A DNA stretch of 64,000 bases, from NCBI GenBank assembly GCA_910589075.1, contig CAJUSK010000035.1:27322-91321 (forward strand), in the 5' to 3' direction. Below the pieces are notes generated by a model. That model did not search any database. It had not been told where the DNA came from and saw only the letters and a list, made by a program, of their open reading frames with translations. Positions 60,355 through 64,000 of the stretch are shown piece after piece (within the stretch, counting starts at the first letter, position 1; each line of letters begins with the position of its first letter). The position numbers were made by a program, and so were the translations under genes. Source of the DNA: an uncultured Lachnospiraceae bacterium (GTDB lineage Bacteria > Bacillota > Clostridia > Lachnospirales > Lachnospiraceae).

Positions 60355-60711
60355 ATGGGAGCATTATTTCTGTGGTATCCAAAATGTAGTACTTGTCAAA
60401 AAGCGAAAAAATGGCTGGATGGGCAAGGCATTGATTACGAGGCAAGAGATATAAAAGAGGATCATCCAAGTGAAGCGGAGCTGACAGCCTGGTATCAGCG
60501 CAGCGGGCTGGAACTCAAGCGTTTTTTCAATACCAGTGGACTGTTATACAAATCTATGCAGTTAAAGGACAAATTGCCACAGATGTCAGAGGAAGAAAAG
60601 CTGGCCCTGCTTGCCACAGATGGTATGCTGGTGAAGCGTCCCCTGCTGATCCTGGAAGATCAGGTGCTGGTGGGATTTAAAGAAGCGGCCTATCAGGAAC
60701 TGATCAAGTAG
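60355..60711 (+). CDS. ArsC/Spx family protein
   Basis: A 118-residue thioredoxin-fold protein with YPKCSTCQKAKKWLD (CxxC at Cys11 and Cys14) and the family end TDGMLVKRPLLILEDQVLVGFKEAAYQEL. This group is annotated as arsenate reductase-like/YffB/Spx-like. True Spx proteins bind RNA polymerase and are longer, and arsenate reductases usually sit in ars operons. Neither context applies, so the function is open, most likely a redox-active reductase. Confidence 0.85.
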   Translation: MGALFLWYPKCSTCQKAKKWLDGQGIDYEARDIKEDHPSEAELTAWYQRSGLELKRFFNTSGLLYKSMQLKDKLPQMSEEEKLALLATDGMLVKRPLLILEDQVLVGFKEAAYQELIK

Positions 60712-60723
60712 GCGGGCAGGGAT

Positions 60724-61860
60724 ATGAAAAAACCAATCTGGACAGGGATATGCGGCGTATGCGCGGCAGTTTTGCTTTTGGCGGGGGTGGGCACAGGCCT
60801 GCTTCCCGGTCAGCCGAAAGAGAACGGGACGGCTGTGGAAGCAGAGGCTGTCCCCTCGGATCATCAGACGGATTCTGAGGCGTCGGTTGTAAAGATACAT
60901 TTTATTGATGTGGGTCAGGGGGACGCCACACTGATACAGTGTGGAGAGCATGCCATGTTGATTGATGCCGGAGACAATGACAAGGGTACGGCGGTGCAGC
61001 TATATCTGACAAAGCAGGGTGTAAAAAAGCTGGATTATCTGATTCTGACCCACCCGGATGCGGATCATATCGGAGGCGCAGACGTGGTCATCACCAAGTT
61101 TGCCATTGACAGGATATTTATGGCAGATTTTGAAAAGGACAATCAAACGTACCGGGAAGTCACGGATGCCCTGGCTTCTAAGAAACTCAAGTGGACAACA
61201 CCCAGTCCGGGAACTGTCTATTCTTTGGGGACGGCGGAGTTTACCATTCTGGCGCCCAATGATACATATGAAGATCCCAACAATGCATCCATTGCATTGT
61301 TGCTGCAAAACGGAGATACGGGATTTTTGTTCACAGGAGATGGGGAAGAGGAAGCGGAAGAAGATATTCTTGCCAACGGTTTGTGCGTGGAAGCGGATGT
61401 ATACAAGGCTGGCCACCATGGAAGCGATACTGCATCCTGTGAAGCGTTTTTGGAGGCAGCAGATCCGGATTATGCGGTGATCAGTTGTGGGGAAGGCAAT
61501 TCATACGGACATCCCCATGCGGCTGTGCTGAACAGCCTGCGCGCTATGGGGATACAGGTGTTTCGCACCGATGAACAGGGAAGTATTATTGCGGAATCGG
61601 ACGGGACGAAGATTACCTGGAATTGTGCCCCTTCCGAAACCTGGCAGACAGGAGAACGCACAGGTTCGGGAGCCCAAAGGAAAGCAGAAAAGCAGGACAA
61701 GCAGACAAAAGGTAACTATACAGGAAATAAAAACAATGGAAAACTGCATCGTTCCACCTGTGAACAACTGCCCAACGAGGAAAACAGGGTTGTTTTTGAG
61801 ACAAAGCAGGAGGCAATAGATGCGGGATATGATGATCCATGCGGATTATGTGAACCGTAG
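60724..61860 (+). CDS. Secreted ComEC-like metallo-beta-lactamase with Cys-rich C-terminal domain
   Basis: A 378-residue exported protein with an N-terminal signal anchor (about 8-28). A ComEC/Rec2-type metallo-beta-lactamase domain follows: VKIHFIDVGQGDATLIQCGEHAMLIDAG, THPDADHIGG (metal ligands), GFLFTGDGEEEAE, YKAGHHGSDTAS and the end SYGHPHAAVLNSL. After a charged linker, the last 45 residues (YTGNKNNGKLHRSTCEQLP, DDPCGLCEP) resemble the small Ada-type or nuclease-associated metal-binding module. It may cut extracellular DNA or nucleotides, as ComEC-like hydrolases do. The combination is common in Clostridia; substrate not proven. Confidence 0.87.
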   Translation: MKKPIWTGICGVCAAVLLLAGVGTGLLPGQPKENGTAVEAEAVPSDHQTDSEASVVKIHFIDVGQGDATLIQCGEHAMLIDAGDNDKGTAVQLYLTKQGVKKLDYLILTHPDADHIGGADVVITKFAIDRIFMADFEKDNQTYREVTDALASKKLKWTTPSPGTVYSLGTAEFTILAPNDTYEDPNNASIALLLQNGDTGFLFTGDGEEEAEEDILANGLCVEADVYKAGHHGSDTASCEAFLEAADPDYAVISCGEGNSYGHPHAAVLNSLRAMGIQVFRTDEQGSIIAESDGTKITWNCAPSETWQTGERTGSGAQRKAEKQDKQTKGNYTGNKNNGKLHRSTCEQLPNEENRVVFETKQEAIDAGYDDPCGLCEP

Positions 61861-61877
61861 AAAGGGTGAAAATCGGA

Positions 61878-62261
61878 ATGGACAGGGAAAGATTGGAGAG
61901 GGCGCGCCAGTTTGCAGCCGCCCTCTGTCATTACGGAGAACAGGATGAGGCATTTCTGGCGGATTTCTGGTCAGCTCTGGAGCAGGAGACGGATATACTG
62001 GAAGAATTCTGCCAGTATATGGACCATCGGGAATTTGCCTGTGGGGTTTCTGTGCAGGGATATACGGTGATTGATATTATGATATGGCAGATTGACCATT
62101 TCAAAGCCAGGATGGACCACCGCGATCCCGGAATGGGGGGAAACGGCGATAAAATGTTGTTAATGGCTTTTGATACCTTATTAAAAATGAAGAAGGAGCC
62201 GGATCGTTATGTGCGGATGATGCAGGGTGAAACGGGCACAGATTATCCGGAAAAATATTGA
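61878..62261 (+). CDS. Small acidic protein of unknown function
   Basis: A 127-residue soluble, mostly helical protein (MDRERLERARQFAAALCHYG, LADFWSALEQETDILEEFCQYMD, YTVIDIMIWQIDHFKARMD, MLLMAFDTLLKMKKEPDRYVRMMQ). I do not recognise the family. ATG 61878 is preferred; an in-frame GTG at 61866 has no ribosome site. It lies 17 bases after the MBL gene and one base before the methyltransferase gene, so it is translated with both. Confidence 0.65.
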   Translation: MDRERLERARQFAAALCHYGEQDEAFLADFWSALEQETDILEEFCQYMDHREFACGVSVQGYTVIDIMIWQIDHFKARMDHRDPGMGGNGDKMLLMAFDTLLKMKKEPDRYVRMMQGETGTDYPEKY

Positions 62262-62262
62262 T

Positions 62263-63822
62263 ATGAAACAGAAAAAATTTACACGTGGACAGGAACGGTA
62301 CGAACAACAAAAGCAGGATGGAAACCATAAAAAAGCAGACAGGACACAGGCGAACGATCAGAAAAGCAGTTCCCTGTGTCCTGCTTTGGGTAAATGCGGC
62401 GGCTGCCATCTGATCAATCTGCCTTATGGAGAACAGTTGAAGCAGAAACAGAAAAATACACAGAAATTGTTGGCTTCTTTTGGGAAACTGGAACCGATTA
62501 TCGGAATGGATCATCCGTTTCATTATCGGAACAAAGTCAGTGCGGCTTTTTCCAGGGACCGGAAAGGGAACATTATTTCCGGTATTTATGAAGAGGGGAC
62601 GCACCGGGTTGTGCCGGTGGATCATTGCCTGCTGGAAAATGAAACTGCGGACAGGATAATTGTTACCATACGTGGCCTGCTTCGTTCCTTTAAGATTAAG
62701 GTTTATGATGAGGACAGTGGTTATGGTCTGCTGCGGCATGTCCTTGTGCGGACAGCACATGCCACCGGGGAAATCATGGTGGTGTTGATTACGGCTTCAC
62801 CGGTATTTCCATCTAAAAATAATTTTGTAAAGGTGCTGCGTGACTGTCATCCGGAGATAACAACTGTTATTCAAAATATAAATGGCAGGCATACCAGTAT
62901 GGTTCTGGGAGAAAAGGAGCATATTCTGTATGGCAAAGGTTATATCGAAGACATTCTCTGCGGGAAACGGTTTCGCATCTCGCCCCGTTCTTTTTATCAG
63001 GTAAATTCTGTTCAGACGGAAAAGTTGTATGAGCTGGCGCTGGAGTATGGGGACTGTACGGGGAGGGAGCGGGTGCTGGATGCATATTGCGGAGCGGGCA
63101 CCATCGGTATCCTTGCAGCAGACAGGGCAGAGAAGGTAATCGGCGTGGAACTGAACAGAGATGCAGTCAGAGACGCCGTGTTCAATGCAAAGCAAAACGG
63201 CCTGAAGAATATTTCTTTTTATCATAAGGACGCGGGAGAATTTATGTGTCAGCTTGCGGCGTGCGAGGAGCACATGGATGTGGTCTTTATGGACCCGCCC
63301 AGGGCTGGAAGTGACAGGGCTTTTCTCGATGCACTGTGTACACTGCGCCCGGATCGTATTGTTTATATTTCCTGCAATCCGGAGACATTGAAACGGGATT
63401 TGGAGATTCTGACCAGAAAGTGGTACCGGGTGGAACGGATGCGTGGGGTGGATATGTTTCCGGGGACTGGGCATGTGGAGACTGTTGTAATGCTTTCCCA
63501 CAAAAAAACCGACAGCGTAATCAACGTAAAAGTCGAGTTTGGCGAGGGTGAGGGCAAAGTACCGCTTGATAATATCGCTAAGAGAGCCGCAGCATATAAG
63601 CCAAAAGAGCGTGTTACATACAAGATGATTAAGGAGTACATAGAAGCGAAATATGGCTTCAAAGTACATACTGCATATATCGCAGAGGTAAAAAGGGAGT
63701 TAGGATTGCCGATGTATGATGCCCCCAATGCGGTAGAGGAATTGAAACAGCCGAGGAAACACCCAACACCAGAAAAAGTTGAAGCAATCAAAGATGCTTT
63801 GAAGCATTTTGAGGTCATCTAA
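62263..63822 (+). CDS. Second RlmD-like 23S rRNA (uracil-5-)-methyltransferase with extra C-terminal module
   Basis: A 519-residue homologue of the RlmD family. It lacks a TRAM domain, having a Lys/Gln-rich N-terminus instead. It keeps the Cys-rich site (CPALGKCGGC), FHYRNKVSAAF, the SAM motif VLDAYCGAGTIGILA, FMDPPRAGSD and the nucleophile Cys in YISCNPETLKRDL. The core ends at GHVETVVMLSHKK. About 100 further residues follow (VEFGEGEGKVPLDNIAKRAA, YKMIKEYIEAKYGFKVHTAY, PRKHPTPEKVEAIKDALKHF), a tail seen on RlmD genes near mobile elements. Its DNA style differs from the core. No strong ribosome site precedes ATG 62263; it may rely on coupling. Confidence 0.88.
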   Translation: MKQKKFTRGQERYEQQKQDGNHKKADRTQANDQKSSSLCPALGKCGGCHLINLPYGEQLKQKQKNTQKLLASFGKLEPIIGMDHPFHYRNKVSAAFSRDRKGNIISGIYEEGTHRVVPVDHCLLENETADRIIVTIRGLLRSFKIKVYDEDSGYGLLRHVLVRTAHATGEIMVVLITASPVFPSKNNFVKVLRDCHPEITTVIQNINGRHTSMVLGEKEHILYGKGYIEDILCGKRFRISPRSFYQVNSVQTEKLYELALEYGDCTGRERVLDAYCGAGTIGILAADRAEKVIGVELNRDAVRDAVFNAKQNGLKNISFYHKDAGEFMCQLAACEEHMDVVFMDPPRAGSDRAFLDALCTLRPDRIVYISCNPETLKRDLEILTRKWYRVERMRGVDMFPGTGHVETVVMLSHKKTDSVINVKVEFGEGEGKVPLDNIAKRAAAYKPKERVTYKMIKEYIEAKYGFKVHTAYIAEVKRELGLPMYDAPNAVEELKQPRKHPTPEKVEAIKDALKHFEVI

Positions 63823-63865
63823 AATTATGGGCGTATCATTAGAAATAATGGTACGCTCGGACTGT

Positions 63866-63897
63866 CAAAAAAGGTCAGCAAAAGCTGGCTTTTTTTG
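63866..63897 (+). terminator. Possible terminator after the second methyltransferase gene
   Basis: AAAAAGGTCAGC pairs imperfectly (G-T pair and one bulge) with GCTGGCTTTTTTT. Confidence 0.5.
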
Positions 63898-63922
63898 ATA
63901 TAATAAAATCAGAGGTGAGAAC

Positions 63923-64000
63923 ATGCTGATAAAAGAAAAGTCGGAAAGAAATACACTGGAAATGGTCAGCCTCGAAGGGCTTGTTCCGCAGGATCATCTG
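63923..64000 (+). mobile_element. IS1182-like transposase, 5' end only
   Basis: Twenty-six codons up to the window edge read MLIKEKSERNTLEMVSLEGL followed by VPQDHL. This is the typical N-terminus of IS1182-family (DDE) transposases, preceded by AGAGGTGAG. The left terminal repeat was not identified. The rest of the element is outside the window. Confidence 0.75.

Overview
This 64 kb window looks like a chromosomal segment of a motile anaerobe of the Lachnospiraceae type (Clostridia, Firmicutes) with roughly balanced base composition. The evidence is the rho / rpmE / DUF1385 / prmC / prfA order, a DUF4364 regulator, a sigma factor paired with a DUF4179 protein, Bacillus/Clostridium-type lipoproteins, strong AGGAGG ribosome sites and SigA-type promoters with 17-base spacers. 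I saw no rRNA, tRNA or CRISPR array. Almost all genes are chromosomal housekeeping, transport or sensing genes; most are on the + strand.

Layout. 1-1832: end of an amino-acid ABC transporter operon. 2038-3186: fucO. 3488-9412: six-gene operon for aspartate-family amino acids and one-carbon/nucleoside metabolism (ACT-domain regulator, hom, a phosphoglycerate-mutase-like probable homoserine kinase, aspartate kinase, uridine phosphorylase, metF). 9419-12863: a minus-strand MBOAT/SGNH pair for extracytoplasmic acylation, with a divergent Xre regulator. 12950-18831: ilvE, udk, PHP, FAD oxidoreductase, parvulin lipoprotein and polysaccharide deacetylase. 19162-22154: a chemoreceptor coupled to an orphan sugar-type binding lipoprotein. 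22462-23802: rarA. 23895-32060: a hybrid histidine kinase followed by the complete STM4015-STM4014-STM4013-STM4012-STM4011 cassette. 32185-33515: an AT-rich EcoRV-type restriction-modification remnant in which one deletion has joined the methylase to the endonuclease. 34104-37134: a tripartite tricarboxylate transporter. 37269-39988: DUF4364, a YhcC-type radical SAM protein and malic enzyme on the minus strand. 40337-46354: rho, rpmE, DUF1385, prmC, prfA. 46678-54678: two more chemoreceptors, a sigma/DUF4179 pair, a DUF1349 protein and an RlmD-type methyltransferase. 54807-63822: deoB, TPR lipoprotein, a secreted protein, pyrF, then a six-gene operon ending in a second RlmD-like gene. 63923-64000: start of an IS1182-like transposase.

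The strongest candidate for an undescribed system is the STM4011-4015 cassette. It combines two radical SAM enzymes, an ATP-grasp-like protein, an alkaline-phosphatase/sulfatase-fold hydrolase and a leucine-rich-repeat protein in one tightly packed operon with a sensor kinase in front. As far as I know, none of the five families has an assigned reaction. Here the last enzyme also carries an extra HAD-phosphatase-like domain whose end is shifted into the -1 frame.

Other unusual features are a 12-residue tyrosine/acidic repeat tail on the DUF1385 protein, a 39-base charged repeat in Rho, and a family of dispersed intergenic hairpins sharing the arm ACAATAGAAAG and a TTCGCAAAGCGTG-like loop.
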